From Bradyrhizobium iriomotense (lineage in GTDB: Bacteria; Pseudomonadota; Alphaproteobacteria; Rhizobiales; Xanthobacteraceae): DNA of 64,000 nt. Below are positions 32,476 to 40,586 of the stretch, piece by piece. The position numbers were made by a program, and so were the translations under genes. How positions within the stretch are numbered: the first letter of the stretch is position 1; every line of letters begins with the position of its first letter. The DNA lies in NCBI RefSeq assembly GCF_030160715.1, contig NZ_BSOW01000024.1, positions 96,016-160,015 of the forward strand. The letters run 5' to 3'. Below the pieces are notes generated by a model. It saw nothing but the letters and a program-made list of their open reading frames with translations. It had not been told where the DNA came from and ran no database searches.

Positions 32476-33561
32476 CTATCCGAGCAGCGACAGCATATGC
32501 CCCTGCTCGGGCGGAATGCGGCCCTTCAGCGTATCGAGATAGACCTGTCGCACGGCCTCCGGTCCGCGGCTCTCGACCACGGTCAGGCATTTTTCCAGCA
32601 GCGGTGCAAACCCTGCCCACGCCGCGCCAAAGCGCTGGTCGATGCCGCCAGGGCCCCAATCCTTCGCGCGCTTGCGGATATGGTCGGGCGCGAAGAACCA
32701 GCGCGGCTTGGCGCCGGGAAGTCGGCCCTCGTCGGCGTCGGTGGCGCGATGCGTCAGGCCGACGCGCACCGAGCATGCCATCCGGTCGCTGAAATGGTGG
32801 TGCAGCTCGGCCCGCAGCGCGCTGCTGCCGGCCATATCGACGAAGGCGACCGGCGCGTCCGTCGGCAGCGAGCTGACGCGATCATAGGTGACGACCTCGT
32901 CGTAGCAGGGCAACGAGCCGACGAAGCCAGTATTGCCCGCCGAGGTCAGCCCGATCACCTTGCGGCCGCGGCTGTGCAGGAGATGCGCGAGCCCGAACGC
33001 GGTCTTGCTGGAGGCGCTCGAGAGCAGCACGCTGCGCGCGCCAAAGTCGTCGTTCTCGGCGAGGAAGTCGTCGACCAGGAACGACAGCATGAACAGCGGC
33101 CGCAGCAGCGCCTGAAGATCACCCTGATGCCCGGCAAAGGCGGGATCGCCGGTGACGCGGGAATAGGTGTTGTAGACCGGCGACACCTGCTTGCGGTGCT
33201 CGGCGCCGTCGCGAAGCGCGCGCTTGCTGACGTCGGTAGCCTCGATGACGAGATGCATGGCCATCGGAAAATAGCCGAACAGGCGCTCGCCTGCGGCGAT
33301 GTTCGGATGTTTCGAGGCGATGACCTCGCCAAAGCCCCACACCGGGATGTTGCCGAAGCCCTGCGGCGCGGGAAAGATTTGCCAGTATTTCAGCTCGTCG
33401 CCCATCACGGCATAAGTGATGTTGTTGGCGGTGAACGCGAAGCGCTCGACCTTCACCAACAGCGCATCCGCGGGTAGCGCGGCCGGATCGGGACTCGCGG
33501 TCTCGATCAGCTTGCATTGCTCGAGGTCGTTGCGCGCAACGATGAAGTCGGTTGATGTCAT
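32476..33561 (-). CDS. DUF2855 family protein (quinone-oxidoreductase-like)
   Basis: A 361-residue protein of the DUF2855 family, distantly related to medium-chain alcohol dehydrogenases. The N-terminus has VERFAFTANNITYAVMGDELKYWQIFP, and the nucleotide-binding-like segment SSASSKTAFGLAHLLHSRGRKVIGLTSAGN follows at about 190-220. The zinc ligands of classical alcohol dehydrogenases are not evident. The ATG at 33561 overlaps the stop of the glycosylase gene by 4 bp, so the two genes are coupled. Family function has not been established. Confidence 0.8.
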   Translation of the reverse strand: MTSTDFIVARNDLEQCKLIETASPDPAALPADALLVKVERFAFTANNITYAVMGDELKYWQIFPAPQGFGNIPVWGFGEVIASKHPNIAAGERLFGYFPMAMHLVIEATDVSKRALRDGAEHRKQVSPVYNTYSRVTGDPAFAGHQGDLQALLRPLFMLSFLVDDFLAENDDFGARSVLLSSASSKTAFGLAHLLHSRGRKVIGLTSAGNTGFVGSLPCYDEVVTYDRVSSLPTDAPVAFVDMAGSSALRAELHHHFSDRMACSVRVGLTHRATDADEGRLPGAKPRWFFAPDHIRKRAKDWGPGGIDQRFGAAWAGFAPLLEKCLTVVESRGPEAVRQVYLDTLKGRIPPEQGHMLSLLG

Positions 33562-34298
33562 GGTGAAGGTCCCGGCTTTTTCCGTGCCGGCATCTTCTCT
33601 TTCACCCCTGAGCGCTTTGCAACAGCAACATTGTTTAAAACGGCGTTCGCCTCGCCGGCCAACACGCCTTCGCGTTTCTTGACTGCGCGATAGTAGCTCC
33701 ACCACAGATGCGCAGCCGCGCCGCGCAGGGGACGCCAGGGTTCGGCGAGTGGCGCCATCTGCTTCTCGGTGGGGCGCGTCTTCAAGCCTAGCCCGATGCG
33801 GATGCTTTCCTGCACGGCGAGATCGCCGGCAGGCCAGGCATCGCCATGGCCGAGGCAGAACAACAAATACACATCGGCGGTCCACGGTCCGATGCCGGGC
33901 AGCGCGATCAGCGTGTGATGCGCCGCGTCGGCGTCCTCCTCGGCGAGCACGTCGAGGTTCAGCCGTTCGGCCGCGAGCTCGCGCGCGAGATGTTTCAGCG
34001 TCTTGATCTTGGCGGCCGACAGGCCAAGCCGTCCGAGCCGGTCGGCGCGCGCACGGCGCACCGCGTCATGGTCGAACGGATCGAAGGCGGCGTTGAGCCG
34101 CCCCCAGATCGCGCCGGCGCTCGCGGTCGAGAGCTGCTGGCCGCAGACGATGTGCGCCAGCCCCGCAAAGCCGGGCTCGCGCCGTCGCAGGCTCGGCATG
34201 CCCGCGATCTCCAGCACCGGCTTCAGCCGAGTGTCACGCTTGACCAGTGCCTGAACGGCCTCTTCGAGATCAGACTGGGTTTCGAGGTGGATGGTCAT
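33558..34298 (-). CDS. DNA-3-methyladenine glycosylase II family (AlkA-like)
   Basis: A 246-residue HhH-GPD glycosylase. The helix-hairpin-helix is LPGIGPWTADVYLLFCLG, and the catalytic aspartate lies in PAGDLAVQESIRIGL. The N-terminal VCGQQLSTASAGAIWGRL matches the core of AlkA-type enzymes that excise alkylated purines. It lacks the extra N-terminal domain of E. coli AlkA and is a minimal form. It overlaps the DUF2855 gene by 4 bp (ATGA) and is upstream in the same transcript. A mixed role with that oxidoreductase is not obvious. Confidence 0.9.
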   Translation of the reverse strand: MTIHLETQSDLEEAVQALVKRDTRLKPVLEIAGMPSLRRREPGFAGLAHIVCGQQLSTASAGAIWGRLNAAFDPFDHDAVRRARADRLGRLGLSAAKIKTLKHLARELAAERLNLDVLAEEDADAAHHTLIALPGIGPWTADVYLLFCLGHGDAWPAGDLAVQESIRIGLGLKTRPTEKQMAPLAEPWRPLRGAAAHLWWSYYRAVKKREGVLAGEANAVLNNVAVAKRSGVKEKMPARKKPGPSP

Positions 34299-34450
34299 GG
34301 CTGCTCAACTCGTCATGCGCGGGCTTGCCGTCTCTGCTAAGGCTCGCCGGCCCAATACCGAGAAGCCCGCCGAAGCCTCGGCGTAGGCGGGACCCGCGCA
34401 TCCATCTCATATCGTAACAGAGTCATGGAAGATGGATTGCCGGGTCCCGT

Positions 34451-34508
34451 CTTCGCTAAAGCTCCGCCGGGCCAACATACTCACTCGGCCGCCGAAGCTC
34501 TAGCGAAG
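34451..34508. repeat. imperfect palindromic repeat
   Basis: Arms CTTCGCTAAAGCTCCGCCGG and CCGCCGAAGCTCTAGCGAAG are imperfect inverted copies. A further degraded relative occupies about 34330-34400 and a half copy lies near 391-412. This accounts for most of the gap between the glycosylase and GluQRS genes. Confidence 0.5.
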
Positions 34509-34523
34509 GCGGCAAGTCCGGCA

Positions 34524-35414
34524 ATGATGAGTACCCCAAGAATGACGCCACCCGTTTTCCGATTCGCCCCCAGCCCGAACGGCTATCTCCATCTTGGGCA
34601 TGCCTTCTCCGCGCTGCTGAATTTCGATCGCGCGCGCGAGACGGGCGGGCGCCTCCTGCTGCGGATCGAGGACATCGACGCGACGCGCTGCCGGCCGGAG
34701 TTCGAGGCGGCGATATACGAGGATCTCGCCTGGCTGGGAATCGCCTGGGAGACGCCGGTGCGGCGACAATCGGAGCATTTTGACGCCTATCGCGCGGCGC
34801 TGGACAGGCTCACCGCGCTTGGCCTCGTCTATCCCGCCTTCGAAAGCCGCGCCGAGATCGCAAAGCAGGTAGCGCAGCGCGAGGCTGATCGACCCTGGCC
34901 GCGCGACCCCGATGGCGCGCCGCTTTATCCGGGCACCGCGAAATCGCTTCCCCCCGAGGAGCGCGCGCGGCTGATCTCCTCAAGCGCGCCCTATGCGCTG
35001 CGGCTCGACATGGCCGCGGCCTGCCTCCGCATGGCGAACCTCATTTGGCGCGAGGACGGCGAGGGACCTGCGGGCGAGCAGGGCAGCATTCCTGTCCAAC
35101 CGCAGGCCTGGGGCGATGTCATCCTCGCACGCAAGGAGACGCCGACCAGCTATCACCTGTCTGTCGTCGTCGACGATGCGCTTCAGGGGGTGAGCGAGGT
35201 GGTGCGCGGTCAGGATCTGTTTCAGGCGACGTCGGTTCACCGCCTGCTCCAGGAACTGCTCGGTCTGCCCGCGCCCGCCTATCGCCACCATCGGCTGGTA
35301 AGCGACGGGGCTGGGCAAAAGCTTTCCAAATCGACCCGCGCCACCGGCTTGCGCGACTTGCGCGCGGCGGGAGCGCTCCCTGCCGACATCCGCGCGTTGG
35401 TGGGATTACGTTAA
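34524..35414 (+). CDS. gluQ: tRNA glutamyl-Q(34) synthetase (GluQRS)
   Basis: A 296-residue truncated glutamyl-tRNA synthetase-like enzyme that attaches glutamate to queuosine 34 of tRNA-Asp. Class I signatures are present: HLGH in LHLGHAFSALLNF at the start and KLSKS (KMSKS-type) in GQKLSKSTRA near the C-terminus. RIEDIDATRC is a GluQRS/GluRS marker. It lacks the anticodon-binding domain, as expected. Several close ATGs (34524, 34527, 34542) could be the start. It stands alone between the AlkA-like gene and the hybrid kinase. Confidence 0.9.
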   Translation: MMSTPRMTPPVFRFAPSPNGYLHLGHAFSALLNFDRARETGGRLLLRIEDIDATRCRPEFEAAIYEDLAWLGIAWETPVRRQSEHFDAYRAALDRLTALGLVYPAFESRAEIAKQVAQREADRPWPRDPDGAPLYPGTAKSLPPEERARLISSSAPYALRLDMAAACLRMANLIWREDGEGPAGEQGSIPVQPQAWGDVILARKETPTSYHLSVVVDDALQGVSEVVRGQDLFQATSVHRLLQELLGLPAPAYRHHRLVSDGAGQKLSKSTRATGLRDLRAAGALPADIRALVGLR

Positions 35415-35501
35415 GTTTCTCTGGGGTTTAGAAAAACGCCTCAGTGACTCCCTGGGCCCCGCCGTGCCATGCTGACTTCGAGCCGGGGTTCAAGGGGAAA
35501 C

Positions 35502-36800
35502 ATGGCGGCGAAAACGCGCTCAGCGCGCACCACGCGGTCGTCCAAGCGGCGGTTGCCCAAGATGGGTGCCAAGGCGGGTGGCAAGGCGCGCCTTGAGCCG
35601 CGTGCCGCACGCAAGCGCAGCGTCAAGAAGAGCGCAAAGACGAGTCCAAAAGCTGCCGCGGCGGACGTGGTCCGAGCCGCGCTCGCGGCCTTTGCCCACG
35701 AGGTCCGCACCCCCCTGACCGGAATCCTCGCGATCAGCGATCTGCTTGCGACCTCGGACCTTGGCGAGCGCGAGCGCCGCTGGGCCGACACCATCAAGGC
35801 CGGCGCGGAGCATCTGGCGAGTCTTGCGACTCTGTTCGTGGACGCCGCCAAGACAGCCAAGGATGGGGGCAATGGCCTCGGCCAGGATCTGTTCGATATG
35901 CGCGCCCTTGCGCGGGCAGCCGGCGACTCGCTTGCCGGCCGCGCGGCAGCCAAGGGGTTGCAGGCCGAGATCGACATCCACCCACGACTTCCAGCCCTGG
36001 TGGTAGGCGACTCCGTACGCCTGCGCGCGGCGCTGGAGAACTTGATCGACAATGCCGTGAAGTTCACGGAACAGGGCTGGGTGGCGCTACAGGTTCTGCC
36101 CTGGCGTCCGCCGAAGGGCAAAGGCAAGATCGGTGTTTCCTTCAGGGTCTCGGATAGCGGCATCGGGCTGACCATGGCCGAGATCAAGCGTCTGTTCCGT
36201 CCGTTCACGCAGGCCAATGTCACCATCGCCTCGCGCTTCGGCGGCGCCGGGCTGGGGCTCTCCTCGGTGAAGCAATTGGCACGCGCGATGGGCGGTGACG
36301 TCACCGCGAAGACGCGGCCGACTCGCGGCGCCGCCTTCATCTTGACCGTCGCCTTGAGCTCCCCCGAGGACATCGATGCGTTGGACGTAAGCGGTGACGG
36401 AGAGCCGTCGAATGCCATGAGGTCGCTGCGCGTGCTCAGCGTCGAGGACAATCCGTTCGGCCGCGTCGTGCTCAACACCATGCTGACCGAGCTCGGCCAT
36501 CATGCGGAGTTCATCGGTCGTGGCGAGGATGCGGAAAACCGCCTTGCGCAAGGCGCTTTCGATGCAGTGTTGATGGACATGGTGCTGCCGGGCATCGACG
36601 GCATCGAGGCGATCAAGCGCATCCGCACGATGTGCCCGCCGCTCGGTCAGATCCCGATCATCGGCATTTCCGGCCGCGGCGAGGACGAGACGGCCTCTCG
36701 CGAGGTCGGCGCCGACGCCTTCCTGGTCAAGCCCGTGTCTCCGCGTGCGCTAGCGACTGCGCTGCTTGAAGCGACACGCCGTGAGGAAGCCGCGACTTGA
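35502..36800 (+). CDS. cytosolic hybrid histidine kinase with a histone-like basic tail
   Basis: A 432-residue hybrid kinase with no membrane segment and no recognised sensor. Residues 1-50 hold 10 Lys and 9 Arg against a single Glu, with Ala/Lys/Pro repeats like the H1 histone tail. A HisKA box follows (FAHEVRTPLTGIL, H66), then a HATPase domain (N-box LENLIDNAVKF; G1 VSDSGIGLTM; G2 GAGLGLSSVKQL). The C-terminal receiver has phospho-acceptor D359 in MDMVLPGIDG and the LVKP lysine. GGGGA precedes the ATG at 35502. The 3' end overlaps the convergent YihY gene by 74 bp. DNA association or localisation to the nucleoid is possible. Confidence 0.88.
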   Translation: MAAKTRSARTTRSSKRRLPKMGAKAGGKARLEPRAARKRSVKKSAKTSPKAAAADVVRAALAAFAHEVRTPLTGILAISDLLATSDLGERERRWADTIKAGAEHLASLATLFVDAAKTAKDGGNGLGQDLFDMRALARAAGDSLAGRAAAKGLQAEIDIHPRLPALVVGDSVRLRAALENLIDNAVKFTEQGWVALQVLPWRPPKGKGKIGVSFRVSDSGIGLTMAEIKRLFRPFTQANVTIASRFGGAGLGLSSVKQLARAMGGDVTAKTRPTRGAAFILTVALSSPEDIDALDVSGDGEPSNAMRSLRVLSVEDNPFGRVVLNTMLTELGHHAEFIGRGEDAENRLAQGAFDAVLMDMVLPGIDGIEAIKRIRTMCPPLGQIPIIGISGRGEDETASREVGADAFLVKPVSPRALATALLEATRREEAAT

Positions 36801-37620
36801 TGATCGCAGCGTTGAGCTCGCCGCCATAGACGAAGATCGCGGCGATGAAATACAGAAACACCAGCGCGATGATCACTGAGGCGAGGCCCGCATACATCGT
36901 CACGTAGTTGTTGGCGAAGCGCGCCAGATATTGCCCGAACACGATGCCCGAGATCAGCGACGCAATCATCGTGAAGACGATGCCGGGCAGGATCTGGAGG
37001 AAGCCGCGCCGCCCCGCCGGCAGCCAGGCGTGCAGGATGATCAGCGCGACGATCAGCGCGCCGATGGTGATGCCGTAGCGCAGCCAGGTCAGGATGCTTT
37101 CGTTGGATTCGACGATGAGCGGGATGTGCCGCCGCGCCGCCTCGATGAGCAGCGGCCCCAGCACGATCAGGAACGCCATGGCGAGCGCGGTGAAGGCCGC
37201 CACCAGCGTGTAGCCGATCGATTCCAGCCGCAGCCAATACCAGCGCCGCATCTCGACCACCGCATAGGCGCGGTTGAGCGCGACCCGCAAGGCCTCGACG
37301 CCGTTCGAGGCAAAATAGACCGACAGCACTGCGCCGATGGTCAGCACGTCGGTGCGGGTCGTGGTCAGCACGTCGTGGATCTCGCCGGACAGCGAGTTGG
37401 CGACCTGCTTGGGCCAGACCTCGAGCATCAGCCCGGCCGCCTGGTCGGCGAGCTCCTTGGAGCCGAAGAAGCCCGCAAGCGAGGTGAGCACGATCAGGAA
37501 CGGGAACAGCGCCATCAGGCTGGACAGCGCGATATGGCTCGCGATCGCCCAGCCGTCGTCGGCCAGGAACGTGTAGAACGCGTCCATCGTGACCAGGTAG
37601 AGGTAGCGGATCTGCCTCAC
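36727..37620 (-). CDS. YihY/virulence factor BrkB family membrane protein
   Basis: A 297-residue inner-membrane protein with about six helices and the family's N-terminal motif ALSSLMALFPFLIVLTSLAGFFG plus the characteristic GAVLSVYFASNGVEALRVALNRAY segment. The family is widespread and its molecular function is unknown (it is often mis-annotated as ribonuclease BN). The start codon would be GTG at 37620; ATG at 37587 is an alternative. The 3' end overlaps the hybrid-kinase coding region on the other strand. Confidence 0.85.
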   Translation of the reverse strand: MRQIRYLYLVTMDAFYTFLADDGWAIASHIALSSLMALFPFLIVLTSLAGFFGSKELADQAAGLMLEVWPKQVANSLSGEIHDVLTTTRTDVLTIGAVLSVYFASNGVEALRVALNRAYAVVEMRRWYWLRLESIGYTLVAAFTALAMAFLIVLGPLLIEAARRHIPLIVESNESILTWLRYGITIGALIVALIILHAWLPAGRRGFLQILPGIVFTMIASLISGIVFGQYLARFANNYVTMYAGLASVIIALVFLYFIAAIFVYGGELNAAIIKSRLPHGVSLQAAQSLAHAETRA

Positions 37621-37783
37621 ATGCCACCTGATGCTGCTCCCTCTCCCCGCGAGCGGGGAGAGGCGAAGAAGGCAGGTGATTGGCGCAGGTCGGAAATCAT
37701 CCCGCTAGCTTCTGATATTATTGGCCTAAAAGCCAGATCGCGACGTGATGGCGGAGCGGCAAACACAATGTTATCTACCCCCA

Positions 37784-37978
37784 ATGGCATCCCTCCTGAG
37801 TTCTTTCATCCTGCCGGTGGCTGTCGGCGCCGTGGCGCTGGTGCTGCTGCTCGGTCTCGTCAACATGATGCGCGGCGGCTCGCCCAACACCTCGCAGAAG
37901 CTGATGCGGTTGCGCGTGCTGTTTCAGTTCGTGGCGATCGTCATCGCCATGCTCGCGGTCTGGGCGATGGGGCGTTGA
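37784..37978 (+). CDS. twin transmembrane helix small protein
   Basis: A 64-residue inner-membrane protein with two helices (SFILPVAVGAVALVLLLGLV and LFQFVAIVIAMLAVWAMG) joined by a basic loop NMMRGGSPNTSQKLMRLRV. This is the conserved alphaproteobacterial twin-TM/HIG1-like small protein, generally found just upstream of the PduO-type adenosyltransferase gene as here (9-bp gap). HIG1 proteins are linked to respiratory complexes in mitochondria, but the bacterial role is unproven. The ATG at 37784 begins the conserved sequence. Confidence 0.85.
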   Translation: MASLLSSFILPVAVGAVALVLLLGLVNMMRGGSPNTSQKLMRLRVLFQFVAIVIAMLAVWAMGR

Positions 37979-37987
37979 GAGGTAAAC

Positions 37988-38560
37988 ATGGTCGTTCTCA
38001 ATCGCATCTACACCCGCACCGGTGACGACGGCACGACCGCGCTCGGCTCCGGCGAGCGCCGTCCGAAATATGATCTGCGGATCGAGGCCTACGGCACCGT
38101 CGACGAGACCAATGCCGCGATCGGCGTGGCACGATTGCACGTCAACGACTGGCCGGAGCTCGATGCGATGCTCGGCCGGATCCAGAACGACCTGTTCGAT
38201 CTCGGCGCCGATCTCGCGGTGCCCGAGCGGGAGGGCAAGGCCGAGCGGTTGCGGGTCGTGGCGAGTCAGGTCGAGCGGCTCGAGCGCGACATCGACGCGC
38301 TGAACGAAAAGCTCGCCCCGCTCACCTCCTTCGTGCTGCCGGGCGGAACCCCGGCCGCCGCCCATCTCCATGTCGCGCGCACGATATGCCGCAGGGCGGA
38401 ACGCGTAATGGTGGAACTCGCCGCGCGGCCGGACGAGCCGGTCGGGGCGGCTGGCATCCAATATATGAACCGGCTGTCGGATTTCCTGTTTGTCGCGAGC
38501 CGCGCGGCCAATCATAATGGCGCTGGTGACGTGCTCTGGGTGCCGGGGCAGAACCGCTAG
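37988..38560 (+). CDS. cob(I)yrinic acid a,c-diamide adenosyltransferase, PduO type
   Basis: A 190-residue enzyme that adenosylates cob(I)alamin to make coenzyme B12. PduO motifs are clear: YTRTGDDGTTALGSGER near the N-terminus, YGTVDETNAAIGVAR, and RTICRRAERVMVELAA with the ATP-binding arginines. It is nine bases after the twin-TM gene and before etfB, an arrangement conserved in alphaproteobacteria. A terminator hairpin follows at 38586, separating it from etfB. It supplies adenosylcobalamin for enzymes such as methylmalonyl-CoA mutase. Confidence 0.92.
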   Translation: MVVLNRIYTRTGDDGTTALGSGERRPKYDLRIEAYGTVDETNAAIGVARLHVNDWPELDAMLGRIQNDLFDLGADLAVPEREGKAERLRVVASQVERLERDIDALNEKLAPLTSFVLPGGTPAAAHLHVARTICRRAERVMVELAARPDEPVGAAGIQYMNRLSDFLFVASRAANHNGAGDVLWVPGQNR

Positions 38561-38585
38561 GCAAACCGCCAAGCGAACCGTCAAG

Positions 38586-38608
38586 ATTGGCTCGCAAAGC
38601 CAATTTTT
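38586..38608 (+). terminator. Rho-independent terminator after the adenosyltransferase gene
   Basis: The 7-bp stem ATTGGCT/AGCCAAT with a 5-nt loop is followed by five T residues. Confidence 0.6.
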
Positions 38609-38623
38609 GGGCCTCCGCGCGCG

Positions 38624-38652
38624 TTGACCGGACTGGGCCGGGCCATTAGGTT
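38624..38652 (+). promoter_or_regulatory. possible sigma70-type promoter for etfBA
   Basis: TTGACC at 38624 is 17 bp from TAGGTT at 38647. The -35 is good and the -10 is weak, and this lies about 50 bp before the etfB ATG, after the preceding terminator. Confidence 0.35.
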
Positions 38653-38699
38653 CCGCGCCAGTTGATAACCCCCTCAAGAATTCAAGTGAAAGAGGATCG

Positions 38700-39449
38700 A
38701 TGAAGGTCTTAGTGCCGGTGAAGCGGGTGGTCGATTACAACGTCAAGGTTCGCGTCAAGGGCGATGGATCGGGCGTTGAACTCGCCAACGTCAAGATGTC
38801 GATGAACCCATTCGACGAAATCGCGGTCGAGGAAGCGCTGCGCCTGAAGGAAGGCGGCAAGGCCACCGAGGTCGTGGTGGTCTCCATTGGACCGGCGCAG
38901 GCGTCCGAGACGATCCGCACCGGTCTTGCCATGGGCGCCGACCGCGGCATCCTGGTGAAGGCCGAAGGCAACGTGGAGCCGCTGGCGGTCGCCAAGATCC
39001 TGAAGAAGGTCGCCGACGAAGAGCAGCCGGGCCTGATCATTCTGGGCAAGCAGGCGATCGACGACGACAGCAACCAGACCGGCCAGATGCTGGCCGCGCT
39101 GCTCGGCTGGTCGCAGGCGACCTTCGCCTCCAAGCTCGAGGTCGAAGGATCTGACTTCAAGGTCACCCGCGAGGTCGATGGCGGCCTGCAGACGGTGAAG
39201 CTGAAGGGACCGGCGATCGTCACCACCGATCTCCGCCTCAATGAGCCGCGCTATGCCTCGCTGCCCAACATCATGAAGGCGAAGAAGAAGCCGATTGCGG
39301 AGAAGACCGTCGCCGATTACGGCGTCGACGTCACCGCGCGCCTCGAAGTTCTCAAGACGACGGAGCCACCGGGCCGCAAGGCCGGCGTCAAGGTCAAGGA
39401 CGTCGCCGAGCTGGTGTCGAAACTCAAGAACGAAGCCGGAGTGCTCTGA
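38700..39449 (+). CDS. etfB: electron transfer flavoprotein beta subunit
   Basis: A 249-residue ETF beta subunit. It shows the family's N-terminal MKVLVPVKRVVDYNVKVRV, the AMP-binding region ILGKQAIDDDSNQTGQMLAALL, and the ETF-beta recognition segment ATNMRLNEPRYASLPNIMKAK-like TTDLRLNEPRYASLPN. AMP rather than FAD binds beta. It forms the heterodimer with EtfA, the next gene, with overlapping stop/start (TGATG). The complex carries electrons from acyl-CoA and other dehydrogenases to ETF-ubiquinone oxidoreductase. Confidence 0.95.
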   Translation: MKVLVPVKRVVDYNVKVRVKGDGSGVELANVKMSMNPFDEIAVEEALRLKEGGKATEVVVVSIGPAQASETIRTGLAMGADRGILVKAEGNVEPLAVAKILKKVADEEQPGLIILGKQAIDDDSNQTGQMLAALLGWSQATFASKLEVEGSDFKVTREVDGGLQTVKLKGPAIVTTDLRLNEPRYASLPNIMKAKKKPIAEKTVADYGVDVTARLEVLKTTEPPGRKAGVKVKDVAELVSKLKNEAGVL

Positions 39450-40393
39450 TGACGACGCTTCTGATTGCCGAACACGACAATGCGTCGCTGAAGGATGCGA
39501 CCAACAAGGCCCTGACGGCGGCCGCCGCCCTCGGCGCCGACGTCGACGTGCTGGTCGCCGGCCAGAACGCCAAGGGCGCGGCGGAGGCTACCGCAAAGCT
39601 CGCTGGCGTGAAGAAGGTGCTGCTCGCCGACGGCGAAGCTTACGCGCACGATCTCGCCGAGCCGCTGGCCGCGCTGGTCGTCTCGCTGGCGTCCGGCTAT
39701 GACGCGATCGTCGCGCCTGCGACCTCGCGCTTCAAGAACGTGATGCCGCGCGTCGCAGCCCTGCTCGATGTGATGCAGATCTCGGAGATCATCAAAGTCG
39801 TCGCGCCCGACACCTTCGAACGTCCGATCTATGCCGGCAACGCCATCCAAACGGTGAAGTCGAAGGACGCCAAGAAGGTCATCACGGTGCGCACCTCGAC
39901 CTTCGCCGCTGCGCCGGCCGGTGGCGGCGCGAGCGTCGAGAGCGTCGCGGCGGCGGCCGATCCGGGCCTGTCGTCCTTTGTCGGCGAGGAAGTCGCCAAG
40001 AGCGACCGCCCCGAGCTGACCTCGGCGAAGATCATCGTCTCCGGTGGCCGCGCCATGCAGAGCCGGGAAAACTTCGCAAAGTACATCGAGCCGCTCGCCG
40101 ACAAGCTGGGCGCCGGTGTCGGTGCCTCGCGTGCGGCGGTCGACGCCGGCTATGCGCCGAACGACTGGCAGGTCGGCCAGACCGGCAAGGTCGTGGCCCC
40201 CGAGCTCTATGTCGCCGTCGGCATCTCCGGCGCGATCCAGCATCTCGCCGGCATGAAGGACTCCAAGGTGATCGTCGCGATCAACAAGGATGAGGACGCG
40301 CCGATCTTCCAGGTCGCCGACTACGGCCTGGTTGCCGACCTCTACCAGGCGGTTCCTGAGCTCACGGCCGAACTCGGCAAGCTCGGCAAGTAA
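39449..40393 (+). CDS. etfA: electron transfer flavoprotein alpha subunit
   Basis: A 314-residue ETF alpha subunit. The C-terminal FAD-binding segment is clear: SGGRAMQSRENF, GASRAAVDAGYAPNDWQVGQTG, and the GISGAIQHLAGMKDSKVIVAIN motif. Stop and start overlap the upstream etfB gene, so synthesis is coupled. A strong terminator hairpin follows at 40404. The next gene is 3-hydroxybutyryl-CoA dehydrogenase, so the gene neighbourhood is fatty-acid or PHB/butyrate metabolism. Confidence 0.95.
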   Translation: MTTLLIAEHDNASLKDATNKALTAAAALGADVDVLVAGQNAKGAAEATAKLAGVKKVLLADGEAYAHDLAEPLAALVVSLASGYDAIVAPATSRFKNVMPRVAALLDVMQISEIIKVVAPDTFERPIYAGNAIQTVKSKDAKKVITVRTSTFAAAPAGGGASVESVAAAADPGLSSFVGEEVAKSDRPELTSAKIIVSGGRAMQSRENFAKYIEPLADKLGAGVGASRAAVDAGYAPNDWQVGQTGKVVAPELYVAVGISGAIQHLAGMKDSKVIVAINKDEDAPIFQVADYGLVADLYQAVPELTAELGKLGK

Positions 40394-40403
40394 AACACCG
40401 TAA

Positions 40404-40440
40404 AAACACCGGCCGGATGTGCTAACTCCGGCCGGTGTTT
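40404..40440 (+). terminator. terminator after etfA
   Basis: Perfect 14-bp arms AAACACCGGCCGGA and TCCGGCCGGTGTTT with a 9-nt loop immediately downstream of the etfA stop codon. Confidence 0.8.
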
Positions 40441-40586
40441 CATTTCTGAGGCGCTTTCTTTCGCGGGGACAACCGGAAGGGCGCGATCCAATCTAGGTTT
40501 CGAGCCCGGGTTCTGATTAAATCGGACCCCCGGCTCACGGGGGATAGGCAGGGCGCGGCATCCGCGCCGTTCCGGTGGATGACATT

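Noticed and set aside
36647..37627. An alternative 326-residue minus-strand frame over the YihY gene
   Set aside because: The 297-residue frame in the same interval matches the YihY family; the other is a frame-shifted shadow rich in Arg/Ala.
38107..38125. TGGCAC followed by TTGCA resembling a sigma54 -24/-12 promoter
   Set aside because: It lies inside the adenosyltransferase coding sequence and the spacing is wrong.
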